Shown in pieces: positions 32,157 to 43,059 of a DNA stretch of 64,000 bases. Made by a program: the position numbers and the translations under genes. The DNA comes from Bufo bufo. Lineage: Eukaryota; Chordata; Amphibia; Anura; Bufonidae. The stretch's first letter is position 1; each line of letters begins with the position of its first letter. Location: positions 412,228,299 to 412,292,298 of the forward strand of contig NC_053392.1 of NCBI RefSeq assembly GCF_905171765.1, in the 5' to 3' direction. The notes under the pieces were generated by a model. The model was not told the origin of the DNA. It ran no database searches and worked only from the letters and a program-made list of their open reading frames with translations.

Positions 32157-32712
32157 GCTTGTTTTAAATTATGTTTTGCTTTATAGATTTAAAGACAAGC
32201 TACGTAGGTCTATTACACTGTTGTTGTCATTATCATCATCATCATCATACTACTTGTTTATTATATTAACGTGGGTGCCCTATTTTTTTTTCATGCTGTA
32301 TATTCTTACTTTTTTCAGAATGACTTACTCTATAAATATGTCCAACCATGATGCATTTTCTGCATATAGCCCCTTTAAATCTACATTGGGCAGGTCTGTG
32401 AAAACTTCTTCCACAATGATAACAGGGATCATTCTTTCTGGACACTTTCTGATTAGTCAATGTTGTCAGCTTATTGACACTCATCTTCATTCCTGACTGA
32501 ATCTCCTGTGCATCTTTCTCTGCTGTTTCCATTTATGTGGCAATCTCCATTGCCCACTTAAATGTTGTCAGGCTCTGTTAGAAGCCTTTTTCTGGGTGCC
32601 TTCTTTTATAATCTCTTCAGTTCAGCCACATAGACGGTAATAGATTCACTTTTTATTTTTATTTGTTTGTAAAATCTGAAATGACTAAGGGTTTAGGTGC
32701 CAGGTGTGCCTG
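32157..32712 (-). pseudogene. Gypsy-A gag, nucleocapsid part
   Basis: The minus-strand frame 32266-32532 has METAEKDAQEIQ and two zinc knuckles: CYHCGRSFHRPAQC fits CCHC, while CRKCIMVGHIYRVS has lost its last Cys. More capsid-like sequence lies up to 32712, broken by stops. The gag N-terminus continues beyond the palindromic array at 35350. Confidence 0.82.
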
Positions 32713-32727
32713 CATGATATTAACATG

Positions 32728-35334
32728 TAGAGAAAAAAAGGGGGTCAGTTAGCACATCCCAAAGCACCACATAATTGCAAATGCTAAACTAATAAGTTAG
32801 AGATACTTGGCAAATCGCTTTGTACAAAATTATTTGAGCCCGTCTGCCGAACGTCAAGGCAATCTCTAGTTAGATGGGTTCCTAACACTAAATATACCTG
32901 TTATGTGCCATAGCGGCTATCATATAATTCAGAAAGTGTAGGTTCCACTCACATGCTGGGCCCACCTGAATTTCTGTCATTTTCAGTGCCAAAATGGCCT
33001 CCATTATATTCAGGGAAGGCAGTTACCAGCATGCACGCCGGGCTTACTCCACACCACCCCTGGCGCCACATGGTCACCAAGGACTGCAATGAGAGTCCAC
33101 ACACTATCTCTCTCCTGGTGCCAGATGGCTTCAATGAGTGAGGGGGAGCAGGCCAAGCTATATACTAACACTAATTAAAATCACCCTGTGGGACAGACGA
33201 GCTGGTCAGGAGTGCACGACTGAGGAGGCAGCCACACCTCCAGCACAAACTGTAGAGAAAAAAGGGGGGCAGTCAGCACATCCCAAAGCACCACATAATT
33301 GCAAATGCTAAACTAATAAGTTAGAGATACTTGGCAAATCGTTTTGTACAATATTATATGAGCCCGTCTGCCGAACGTCAAGGCAATCTCTAGTTAGACG
33401 GGTTCCTAACACTAAATATACCTGTTATGTGCCATAGCGGCTATCATATAATTCAGAAAGTGTAGGTTCCACTCACATGCTGGGCCCACCTGAATTTCTG
33501 TCATTTTCGGTGCCAAAATGGCCTCCATTATATCCAGGGAAGGCAGTTACCAGCATGCACGCCGGGCCCACTCCACACCACCCCTGGCGCCACATGGTCA
33601 CCAAAGACTGCAATGAGAGTCCACACACTATCTCTCTCCTGGTGCCAGATGGCTTCAGTGAGTGAGGGGGAGCAGGCCAAGCTATATACTAACACTAATT
33701 AAAATCACCCTGTGGGACAGACGAGCTGGTCAGGAGTGCACGACTGAGGAGGCAGCCACACCTCCAGCACAAACTATAGAGAAAAAAGGGGGTCAGTCAG
33801 CACATCCCAAAGCACCACATAATTGCAAATGCCTAAACTAATAAGTTAGAGATACTTGGCAAATCGTTAGAATATAACTTGGCCTGCTCCCCCTCACTCA
33901 CTGAATCCATCTGGCACCAGGAGAGAGATAGTGTGTGGACTCTCATTGCAGTCCTTGGTGACCATGTGGCGCCAGGGGTGGTGTGCTGGTAACTGCCTTC
34001 CCTGGATATAATGGAGCCCATTTTGGCACCGAAAATGACAGAAATTCAGGTGGGCCCAGCATGTGAGTGCAACCTACACTTTCTGAATTATATGATAGCC
34101 GCTATGGCACATAACAGGTATATTTAGTGTTAGGAACCCGTCTAACTAGAGATTGCCTTGACGTTCGGCAAACGGGCTCAAATAATTATGTGCAAAATGA
34201 TTTGCCAAGTGTCTCTAACTTATTAGTTTAGCATTTGCAATTATGTGCTGCTTTGGGATGTGCTGACTGACCCCCTTTTTTCTCTACAGTTTGTGCTGCA
34301 GGTGTGGCTGCCTCCTCAGTCGTGCACTCCTGACCAGCTCGTCTGTCCCACAGGGTGATTTTAATTAGTGTTAGTATATAGCTTGGCCTGCTCCCCCTCA
34401 CTCACTGAAGCCATCTGGCACCAGGAGAGAGATAGTGTGTGGACTCTCATTGCAGTCCTTGGTGACCATGTGGCGCCAGGGGTGGTGTGGAGTGGGCCCG
34501 GCGTGCATGCTGGTAACTGCCTTTCCTGGATAAAATGGAGGCCATTTTGGCACCGAAAATGACAGAAATTCAGGTGGGCCCAGCATGTGAGTGTAACCTA
34601 CACTTTCTGAATTATATGATAGCCGCTATGACACATAACAGGTATATTTAGTGTTAGGAACCCGTCTAACTAGAGATTGCCTTGACGTTCGGCAGTCGGG
34701 CTCAAATAGTTTTGTACAAAACGATTTGCCAAGTATCTCTAACTTATTAGTTTAGCATTTGCAATTATGTGGTGCTTTGGGATGTGCTGACTGACCCCCT
34801 TTTTTCTCTACAGTTTGTGCTGGAGGTGTGGCTGCCTCCTCAGTCGTGCACTCCTGACCAGCTCGTCTGTCCCACAGGGTGATTTTAATTAGTGTTAGTA
34901 TATAGCTTGGCCTGCTCCCCCTCACTCACTGAAGCCATCTGGCACCAGGAGAGAGATAGTGTGTGGACTCTCATTGCAGTCCTTGGTGACCATGTGGCGC
35001 CAGGGGTGGTGTGGAGTGGGCCCGGCGTGGATGCTGGTAACTGCCTTCCCTGGATATAATGGAGGCCATTTTGGCACCGAAAATGACAGAAATTCAGGTG
35101 GGCCCAGCATGTGAGTGGAACCTACACTTTCTGAATTATATGATAGCCGCTATGGCACATAACAGGTATATTTAGTGTTAGGAACCCGTCTAACTAGAGA
35201 TTGCCTTGACGTTCGGCAGACGGGCTCAAATAATTTTGTACAAAACGATTTGCCAAGTATCTCTAACTTATTAGTTTAGCATTTGCAATTATGTGGTGCT
35301 TTGGGATGTGCTGACTGACCCCCTTTTTTCTCTA
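32728..35334. mobile_element. Palindromic array of a 524-bp unit flanked by a 15-bp direct repeat
   Basis: Two and a bit forward copies (32728-33252, 33253-33775, 33776 to about 33868) face two and most of a third inverted copy (about 33869-34286, 34287-34810, 34811-35334). Each unit runs from tagagaaaaaagggggtcag to ...cagcacaaact(g). The whole begins TAGAGAAAA and ends TTTTCTCTA. It is bracketed by identical catgatattaacatg at 32713-32727 and 35335-35349. Because that flank is itself nearly palindromic, the true TSD could be as short as 7 bp with longer terminal repeats. The unit has no recognisable protein. It sits inside Gypsy-A gag. Confidence 0.85.
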
Positions 35335-35349
35335 CATGATATTAACATG

Positions 35350-35545
35350 ATCTGTAAAGCTGCATTCAGCAGGTTTCATAGGGGCTGTAAGACTGCATAG
35401 CAACCCCCACCCGCCAAAGGCACTCTCTTCTCAGCATCAAGATTATCTGTGAAATATTGTTCAAGTTATTCAATATACCTCAGCCAGTTATGTACACCAC
35501 AATCAAACGTGTCCATTTTACCAATATAGGCGGCCTTCTTGGAAT
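35350..35545 (-). pseudogene. Gypsy-A gag, N-terminal part
   Basis: The minus strand reads GKMDTFDCGVHNWLRYIE, then EQYFTDNLDAEKRVP, the recognisable start of gag in this Gypsy lineage, with a stop between. It is cut at 35349 by the palindromic array and continues at 32712. Confidence 0.75.
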
Positions 35546-35589
35546 GGTGGTTTGATGACAGAGAAAAGAAAAATGATGCCTGTGTCCTC

Positions 35590-35840
35590 ATATGAAAATA
35601 ATAAACTGATTATATGATTTTATTAGCAGGTTCTTGTCTTTCTCATTTACAATTGTTGTGTTTTTTTGGAACAGGAGACTAGAACAACTGACAAAACAAT
35701 CAAGAACAGCAAATGTTTTAGGATATGAAATAAATCCCTGCACTAATATTACAATGTCAATACATTTTTCTAATACATATCTAATGCATAACATTAACAA
35801 ACCTGAATTTTTAGTGATTCACTTCGGGAGAGAGAGAGAC
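35590..35840 (-). repeat. Gypsy-A LTR, 5' copy (approximate limits)
   Basis: ggaacaggagactagaacaa (from about 35670) through taatacatatctaatgca matches the segment at 9376-9500 in the same orientation. It lies just upstream of gag on the minus strand, as a 5' LTR should. Confidence 0.6.
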
Positions 35841-37094
35841 TAGTAGGTTACTGTACTCTGTGTTTCTCGGCCACTGGGGTACTCTTTCTTATTATGGAGA
35901 GTGCCTAGTATGTGATGCATTGTGTGTGCAGAGTATTGTAGGGCAGGCAATACCCCTCTGGGTTTCTGGGACAGATGCTCAAATTAGCTTGAAAAAGCAC
36001 TGATTTGAACAGTGTACACCACCAGGTTAGAAAAATGCATCTACCAGGAGGACCTTCAACCCCCAACAACATGGATTAGAACAGCGCAATGAGCTTTCCA
36101 TTGAGACTAGAATAGAGTGGTAAGAGGAGGTCCTCCCTTTGTCTTTTCATTTGTCCCCCCACCCCAATTCCCTGTTTTTACTCATATCTCACTCATATAT
36201 AATACTGCAGAGAGTTAAAACCCCAATACCTCATGTACCTGACACAGTCACCATAATGTATAACTGACATCATATATCTGTACACACTGCATCTATTATA
36301 CCTTGTAAGGGCCCAATTTAGATTTTTGCTATGGCACTCAGTGATTTCTAAGTACGCTCCTGGTCCCTCCCCAACTTTGGTTCGGGCAGAATTGGTTATA
36401 AAATTTGTGTCCGGACTGATTTATTTTTTTAATTTGGCCAACCTAAAATGAACCAAAACTTAAAAGCTTTGCTCATATCTAATATATACAGACAAATTAG
36501 TTCAATTTTAATAAATATGCTTGATATTGCAGGTTTAGATAAATCAGTATGGTATATGCAGTAGTAGAGTTATACACTAGTGAGCTTGTCATTTGTTTTC
36601 TTGCAAAGTATATTAGTTGCATTACACCAGCTACTAAACTCCTAGTAGGGTTTCTGTGCCTGTTACTACAGAGATTAGTAATAGGGTGTGCACTTAAAAA
36701 CCTCGATTACACTAAGCCTTTAACTTCAGAACTTAAATGCTGTTTCCAAATGGCAGGATATAAATTGAACCACTTTAAATTAATTAAAAATCATTACCTC
36801 TTTGCTGATGACTAAAAACCATTGCAAATATATGAATCACTATATTCTGTAAGGAGTACGTTTTTACCTGTTTACAGAAATAGTACCAACTTCAGGACAA
36901 ATTTGTAGTTACTGTATGTGACACTGATGAGTTAAAAAAAATACGGTTAAATACAAACTTTCTTTGCATGTGTTGTACCTAAGGTGCTATTACAGTATCT
37001 GATAAAATACTTCTGCTCTCTGTCTGAAAATGTTAGACCCAGAATTATTCCCGATATATGTGTAATAAACCTAAAAATTATGCTGATCATTATT
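35841..37094. other. No gene seen
   Basis: AT-rich sequence with scattered repeat-like phrases (ctaagtacgctcctgg near 36350). No ORF with protein character, no terminal repeats found. Confidence 0.5.
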
Positions 37095-37740
37095 AAGGCC
37101 CCTTTCACACAGTCGATAATAACACGCGGGTTCAATGCGTGAGGTGAACGCATTACACCTGCACTGAATCTGGACCCATTCACTTCAATGGGGCTGTGCA
37201 GATGAGCGGTGATTATCATGCATCACTTGTGCGTTGCGTGAAAATCACAGCATGTTCTCTATTCTGCATTTTTCACGCAACGCATGCCCCATAGAAATGA
37301 ATGGGGCTGCGTGAAAATCGCAAGCATCCACAAGCAAGTGCGGACGCGGTGCGATTTTCATGCATGGTTGCTAGGAGATGATAGCGATGAGCAACCCCGG
37401 ACCCCATTAAAGACAATTCACTGTATTATTTTCCCTTATAACATTGTTATAAGGGAAAAAAATAGTATTCTTATTACAGAATGCTTAGTAAAATGTGCCT
37501 TGAGGAGTTAAAATATAAAAAAAAATTACTCACCTCATGCACTTGAACGCGCAGCCGGCATCGTCTTCTTTCTTCTTTCCTTTGATGATGTAATAGCGCT
37601 CACCACGTGATGAACGTGGTTACATCAGCGCAGGTCCTGCTGAATGACGATAGAACAAGAATTTTCTATCTTCATTCAGAAGGACCTGCGCTGACGTCAC
37701 CGTGCTCACCTCGCCATAGACCTCAATTGGCTGTGTATGA
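37095..37740. repeat. Interspersed foldback repeat
   Basis: It opens with cctttcacacagtcg and contains several inverted repeats: ttgcgtgaaaat with atttttcacgcaa (37236-37282), cccttataac with gttataaggg (37432-37460), and a long hairpin around 37655 (cagcgcaggtcctgctgaat with attcagaaggacctgcgctg). Non-coding. I recall this as a high-copy family in toad and frog genomes, a statement from memory. Confidence 0.65.
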
Positions 37741-38149
37741 ACTTCTGTAAATGAATTTCATATGTCACTTCAAAGACAGTGTAGTGGGAGGGAAGCATGC
37801 ACTTTTCTTCCTAAAATATATTACAAAGTTTACTATTGACACTTAAACTATTAATTATAAAATAAATAATTAAATAAAGAAATAAATAAAAATATTTAGG
37901 TACTCTTTAACAGTGAATTTTACGGTGACCTTCCTTTAAAAATTGTTTTAAATTTACGGTTTATCCTAAGAATAAGCATTCAGTAGGTTATCACAGGGAT
38001 ATGTCCACCATACCTCTACCAATCAGCAAAAACTGGGGTTCCAGTGTACACCTTGGCCCCTTTAATATCAATCCCGGAACAGTTTCTGTGCCTAGTACTG
38101 CAGCTTGGTCTCATTCAAATGAGGTCCTGTCATTCTTAAAATTGTTTTG
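37741..38149. other. No gene seen
   Basis: AT-rich sequence between the foldback repeat and the Gypsy-C TSD. Nothing recognised. Confidence 0.5.
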
Positions 38150-38154
38150 GTGTC

Positions 38155-38748
38155 TGTCACGGTCCCTCAGGTGACTGGTGTCAGGAGATCAGGGAGACTG
38201 GCTGAGCGTGGAGGAATCTAACAGCCTCCTTGATCTCTCTTGATTCAGTGTTGATAGGGTTAATGACCACTTCACTTTTCTCAGCTGTTGCTCAGTGGTC
38301 ATCACTTCTACCTTTTATAGTCTCACCCCACCTGTCTGACTATGCGGTAGATAGCGTAATTTGGGTTTGGCTGAGCTGGTGTGAGGTCGTCTTTGGTGTT
38401 CCTGTTTGTCCATCTCTACAGAAATAAGTGTTTCTTTTGTTTGTGTTTGTTATATTGACTGTTGTTGTATCTGGGCCTGAGACAGAGACTTCCATTCGTC
38501 AATCTGGGGAGGAATGGGTTGTCTCTCGTCCTAACCTTATTCCAGGACCTTATAAGGAAATCAGGGCCTAGGTTTCCTGCATATGAATATTCCTATCTTC
38601 AAGGTCTATTCATATTGATGGGTAGTCAGGGCCCGGATTAGGGTTGTCTAGGCGGTGACCTGTTTCTTCCCTAATTTCCAGTCCCAGTTACTGTTCCCCT
38701 TCCCACCTGTGTTCAGTGTCGAGTTTCCTCCCCACACTGATCGTGACA
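38155..38748 (+). repeat. Gypsy-C 5' LTR
   Basis: 594 bp, TG...CA, followed by ttatcaaccgccac and the gag ATG at 38796. No tRNA primer site that I recognise. Confidence 0.9.
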
Positions 38749-38795
38749 TTATCAACCGCCACAAAAACCACCATTTCGTTCAGGTCAGTGCAGCT

Positions 38796-39738
38796 ATGGA
38801 TTCTATGTCTGTACTGGTTGAACAGGTACAGGGACTGTCTTTGGAGGTAGCTGACCTCCGCACGATTCAGAGACCGCAGACTGGTTCCAATGGTGGGTAT
38901 CAGGCCTGCCCTGAACCTAAGGATGCCCTCCCGGACATCTGGGGGTAGTGACAATTTCATTTGGTTCAGGGAATCGTGTAAATTGTACTTTAGTCTGCGT
39001 CCATACTCTTCTGGGGATGAGTGTCATCGTGTGGGTATGATCATTTCTTTGCTTAAGGATGATGCAAGGATGATGTCTTGGGCTTTTTCTCTGCCGACTG
39101 GATCACCGTCCCTCCAGTCGGTAGATGAATGTTTTAGAGCTTTGGGTCTTATTTATGATGACCCGGATCGAATGTCTCAGGCTGAGACCAAGTTACGTGG
39201 TTTACGGCAGGGAGAACACTCTGCGGAGATCTATTGCTCTGAATTTAGGAGATGGGCTATGGATACAGAGTGGAATGATCCTGCTCTCCGTAGCCAGTTC
39301 TGTCAGGGTCTATCTGAGAGGCTGCAGTACACATTGGCCTTTCATGAAAAACCTGAGTCATTGGAAGAAGCCATGTCCCTTGCTGTACGTCTGGATAGAC
39401 GCCTGAGGGGGAGATCTAAGGGTCCTCATCCTCAGGACGTACTGTCAAATAAGGTGGCGGCTTCCTTTGACACTTATGGTAAAGAGACACCTGTGGTTAT
39501 GTCTTGTGAGGAGCCTATGCAGTTGGGGGAAGCTACTCCTGGGACTGCTGGTAAGAGCTCTGGTCATAGGAAGGGAGTCTGTTTTTGTTGTGGAAAAAAG
39601 GGACATTTTGTGAATATTTGTCCGTACATTCAGCGTGAAGGTGCAAACAAAAGAAAAACGCTTAATCCTCACATTACTATAGGTGGTGTGGGTGGGGAGC
39701 AAGAAAACTTACTTTTGTCATTTACTGGTACTACCTGA
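38796..39738 (+). pseudogene. Gypsy-C gag, one frameshift
   Basis: Start at ATG 38796 (MDSMSVLVEQVQGLSLEVADL). A frameshift at about 38937-38945 moves to frame 38890-39738 with the capsid (FIWFRESCKLYFSLRPYSSG, WAFSLPTGSPSLQSV, EIYCSEFRRWAMDTEWNDPAL) and a CCHC knuckle (CFCCGKKGHFVNIC). It closely parallels the gag at 28091-29155. A TGA at 39736-39738 ends it before the protease. Confidence 0.88.
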
Positions 39739-39756
39739 TTTCTCCTGTCGGCCGAG

Positions 39757-40737
39757 GTGGCGCTAGAGCCCAAAATTGTGGAAATCGAGGTATTTATCGA
39801 CAGTGGGGCTGGGGATAACCTGATTGATGGACAGTTTGTTCGTGTTCATGGGTTGACTACTTGTGCACTAGAGAAAAGAATTTCTGTCTTTGCAATTGAT
39901 TCTGCACCTCTTACCCAAAAATGCCTGTCGCAGGTGGCAAATGACATCCATTTAAGAGTGGGTGATTTTTATCAGGAATCTGTCTCATGTTATGTGTTGG
40001 AGGGTCTGCCTACTCCGATGGTATTGGGCTTGCCATGCTTAAGCAAACATAAACCTACCATCGACTGGCAAGCGAGACAGATTCTCGATTGGAGTGATTT
40101 TTGCATGGACAACTGTCTTAATACGTCTTTCTCTGTGGTCACCACTAAAACTGCACCCTTGTTCATTTCCGAATTTTCTGATGTGTTTCCTGAGAGTGGT
40201 AACCAGGAGTTACCCCTGCATCGGGAGTATGATTGTCCCGTCAATCTTATTCTTCGAGCTAAACTGCTCAAATCTCGGTTGTATAGTCTTTTGAAGACCG
40301 AAAGAAAGGCTATGCGAGAGTATGTCACTGAGAGCTTGGCGAAGGGTCATATCAGACCATCCAAATCCCCAGTGGCTGCTGGGTTTTTCTTTGTAAAAAA
40401 AAAAGATGGTACCGTTAGACCATGTCTGGACTTCCATGAGCTCAACCGTATTTCCATCCGTGATCTTTACCCCCTCCCTTTGATTACGGATTTGTTTAAT
40501 CAAATTGTCAGTGCCAAGGTGTTCTCTAAATTGAATCTGAGGGGGGCATATAATTTGTTAAGGATCAAAGAGGGGGACGAATGGAAGGTGGCCTTTAATA
40601 CCCCTGAGGGTCATTTTGAGAATCTGATCATGCCTTTTTCGGTTAACCAATGCTCCTACGGATGCTTTGTCGTGCAGCTTTCCTGGGGGGGGGGCGTAAT
40701 TCTAAAGATGCTAGTCCTATTTTGTCTGAAGGGGTAG
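39757..40737 (+). pseudogene. Gypsy-C protease and N-terminal RT, catalytic Asp replaced
   Basis: Protease with FIDSGAGDNLIDGQF, the tether (PMVLGLPCLSKHKPTIDW), the RT fingers (VKKKDGTVRPCLDFHELN) and motif A, which reads FSKLNLRGAYNL where the chromovirus at 24936-29873 has [12 protein letters not shown]. The first catalytic Asp of RT has become Asn. After MPFS the frame degenerates and a G-run (40684-40693) marks a junction where the rest of RT, including the DD box, and all of RNase H are missing. No ATG opens the frame at 39757; it would be reached by readthrough or frameshift. Confidence 0.85.
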
Positions 40738-41440
40738 TCATATCTGCCTTATATCCTGATCTTGAGGATAAGGTGTTGGAGGCTTTACCGGACTCTTGTC
40801 CTCCAGGGAAATTGTTTGTTCCTTCAGACTTACGTCACAAGGTATTTAAGGAACATCACTGTACTGTCTTGGCTGGACACCCTGGGAGTAGATCCACTGT
40901 CAATCTAATCTCACGTAGATTTTGGTGGCCGGGGCTGTGTAAGTGTGTTGAGGACTATGTGTCAGCCTGTTGTACCTGTACTCGGCCTTCTGGATCTCTT
41001 CTTCCGTTACCCATCCCGTCCAGGCCTTTAATGCATTTGTCTATGGACTTTATCACAAATTTACCGTGATCCTGGTGGTAGTTGATCGGTTTTACCAAAA
41101 TGGCCCATTTTATAGCATTGCCTGCTCTACCTAATGCCAAAAATCTTGCACAGGTGTTTGTCGATAACATCGTGAAACTACATGGCATTCTCTCTGATGT
41201 GGTGTCTGATCGGGGGACTCAGTTTGTTTTCAGATTCTGGAAAGCGTTCTGTACTTGACTGGGGGTACAGTTGTCCTTTTCTTCGGCTTTTCATCCTCAG
41301 TCGAACGGACAGATGGAGCGCACCAATCAGAATCTGGATACTTACTTGAGATATTTTGTTTCGGAGAACCAAGAGGAGTGGTCTTCATTCTTGTCGTTAG
41401 CTGAGCTTGCCATTAATAACCGTAGACCGGAGTCCCCCCC
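40700..41440 (+). pseudogene. Gypsy-C integrase
   Basis: The zinc finger HHCC (KEHHCTVLAGHPGSRSTVNL, then CCTC) and the core start (LMHLSMDFITNLP, with the first Asp) lie in frame 40650-41069. After a shift come VVVDRFTKMAHFIAL, VVSDRGTQFVF with the second Asp, a TGA near 41257, and FHPQSNGQMERTNQNL with the Glu. The sequence ends at LAELAINNRR where the C-run begins. The C-terminal and chromodomain parts are absent. Confidence 0.87.
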
Positions 41441-41478
41441 CCCCACACTGATCGTGACGGGGGGGGGGGGGGGGGGGG
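41434..41478. repeat. C11 ... G20 homopolymer hairpin at the LTR junction
   Basis: Eleven C (41434-41444), then acactgatcgtgac, then twenty G (41459-41478). The 14-bp centre is the forward 3' tip of the LTR and the G-run leads into the inverted LTR. Long homopolymers like this are also frequent sequencing and assembly trouble spots. Confidence 0.9.
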
Positions 41479-42029
41479 AAACTCCACACTGAACACAAGA
41501 GGGAAGGGGAACAGTAACTGGGCCTGGAAACTAGGGAAGAAACAGGTCACCTCCTAGACAACCCTAATCCGGGCCCTGACTACCTATCAATATGAATAGG
41601 CCTTGAAGGTAGGAATATTCATATGCAGTAAACCTAGGCCCTGATTTCCCTATAATGCCCTGGAATAAGTATAGGACCAGAGAGAACCAATTCCTCCCCA
41701 GATGGACGAATGGAAGTCTCTCTCAGGCCCAGATACAACAACAGGGAATATAACAAATGCAAACAAACGGGACACTTAACTTCTGTAGAGATGGACAAAC
41801 AGGAACACCAGAGAGGATCTCACACCATCTCAGCCAAACCCAAATGAAGCTATCAACCGCATAGTCAGAAGGGTAGAAGTGATGACCACTGAGCAACAGC
41901 TGAGAAAAGGGAAGTGGTCATTAACCCTATCAACACTTAATCAAGTGAAATCAAGGAGGCTGTTAGATTCCTCCACGCTCAGCCAATCTCCTTGATTTCC
42001 TGACATCAGTCACCTGAGGGACTGTGATA
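41459..42029 (-). repeat. Gypsy-C LTR in inverted orientation
   Basis: The complement matches the 5' LTR over its length (for example ctcaggtgactgatgtcagg, gtggaggaatctaacagcct), with many substitutions and a small deletion near 41873. It stands where the 3' LTR should be but points the wrong way. Confidence 0.87.
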
Positions 42030-42054
42030 CCCGCACACTGATTGTGATAGTGTC

Positions 42055-42251
42055 CCAGGGGTCATGATACCATGCATTCATAAGACTTGGGGGCATGCAT
42101 TTGGAATATTCTGATATTCTGATGCATATAACCAGCCATTATAAGTCCATAATAAGAATGACTCCCATTAATAAAGAAAGTTCCAACTAAAATATCTAGT
42201 GGAAAAAACACTTTGAAATATATTTATCTACAATGTTTGCATGACACAGTT
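42055..42251. other. No gene seen
   Basis: Flanking sequence right of the Gypsy-C TSD; nothing recognised. Confidence 0.5.
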
Positions 42252-42515
42252 TAAGGGAATGTTCACACGATTTTGGAATTCATGCAGATTTTCTGATCGG
42301 TTTTGGTGTTGTTTTTGGTGCTTTTTTTCAGATTCCCATTTTTTAAGCTTCCCATTCAATGGGAGAATCAGCGCAGATTCTGCTCCAAGATAGAGCATAC
42401 TGAAAAAGTAAGTTCTGCCTCGCATTGAAATTATTGAGAGGCTTTTTAGAGGTTTTTTGGCATGGAAAACAAGTAAAATACAGGCCAAAAAAACCTTGTG
42501 TGAACGGGCCCTAAT
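42252..42515. mobile_element. Small non-autonomous DNA element (MITE-like)
   Basis: agggaatgttcacacgattttgg at the left is matched by the inverted ccaaaaaaaccttgtgtgaa and cgggccct at the right. An internal inversion pair (gcctcgcattgaaatta, ...) adds foldback character. Non-coding, about 260 bp, probably a hAT-derived MITE. The TSD is not clear. Confidence 0.55.
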
Positions 42516-43059
42516 TTAGCTTATTTTAGTTTAGTCTAATGAAATATAAAATAAGAAGTTGGCCCTAAATGCAATAGATATATTACAGTAAGAACACAAT
42601 GTAAGAATTGACATTGCATAACATATTTCTGTATGCAGATGTCCCTACAGCTCTCTTTAGAGCATGTTGTACTAGAAAGTCCATATGTTAGTCATACAAA
42701 AAGTTATAGGCAATCTGTCACCAAGAATTGTATTATGCCTTGTATGGTTAGCTTAGCTGAATGCAATGATACCTTTTACTTAGTTATACATTGATTCATG
42801 CTGGAGAAAATGAATTTTTAATCCATGTGCAAATTAGCAGTTAAGTGCACTGAGGGTGAGCCCAAGCCAATCAGGGTCCACCTAGCCTTTGTGCCACCTA
42901 AAATGAAAAGTAAATTGGCGACCCCTCCCCTTGACTGTTGTAGATTTACAACGTTTATGTCAGAAAATCTAGAGCAAATGCTGCAGAATTTTTCTCAAGA
43001 TCTGGCCCTAAGTTTTACCCTTTGCATTGCACTCCAAGCATGAGGCTTATAATTAAGTT
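42516..43059. other. No gene seen
   Basis: AT-rich; a phrase ggtccacctagcctttgtgcc near 42876 looks repeat-derived. No ORF of protein character. Confidence 0.45.

Larger units (their letters stand above)
9330..35840 (-). mobile_element. Gypsy-A: ancient Ty3/Gypsy element split by seven insertions
   Basis: Pieces of a single minus-strand gag-pol run from gag at about 35545 to the integrase C-terminus at 9583. They are separated by insertions at 10258-17164, 17590-21169, 21224-21919, 21947-23903, 24936-29873, 30671-32154 and 32728-35334. Where a TSD is visible, removing the insertion plus one TSD copy rejoins the coding frame or motif order. About 4 kb of original element remains, close to a normal gag-pol length. 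LTR-like matches sit at both outer ends (about 9330-9582 and 35590-35840). The pol is of the type common in animal Gypsy elements without a chromodomain. All pieces are riddled with stops. Confidence 0.8.
38155..42049 (+). mobile_element. Gypsy-C: chromovirus-like element with inverted 3' LTR
   Basis: The 5' LTR is 38155-38748 (TGTCACGGTCCC...GTGACA). Gag, protease, part of RT and the integrase follow in plus orientation. The LTR sequence at 41459-42029 is in the opposite orientation and ends with a short forward LTR tail cacactgattgtgata (42034-42049). The direct repeat gtgtc stands at 38150-38154 and at 42050-42054, a correct 5-bp TSD for the whole. The palm of RT, RNase H and the C-terminal integrase are deleted. 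It is related to the chromovirus at 24936-29873 and to the element starting at about 63 kb. Confidence 0.85.

Noticed and set aside
32953..35110. Four near-identical 62-codon frames in the 524-bp units
   Set aside because: The conservation is explained by recent duplication of the units. One copy is truncated and in another frame, and no protein character or start signal is evident.
35590..35840. Independent solo LTR
   Set aside because: Its match to 9376-9500 in the same orientation, at the outer ends of a collinear gag-pol, is better explained as the 5' LTR of Gypsy-A, although the limits remain approximate.
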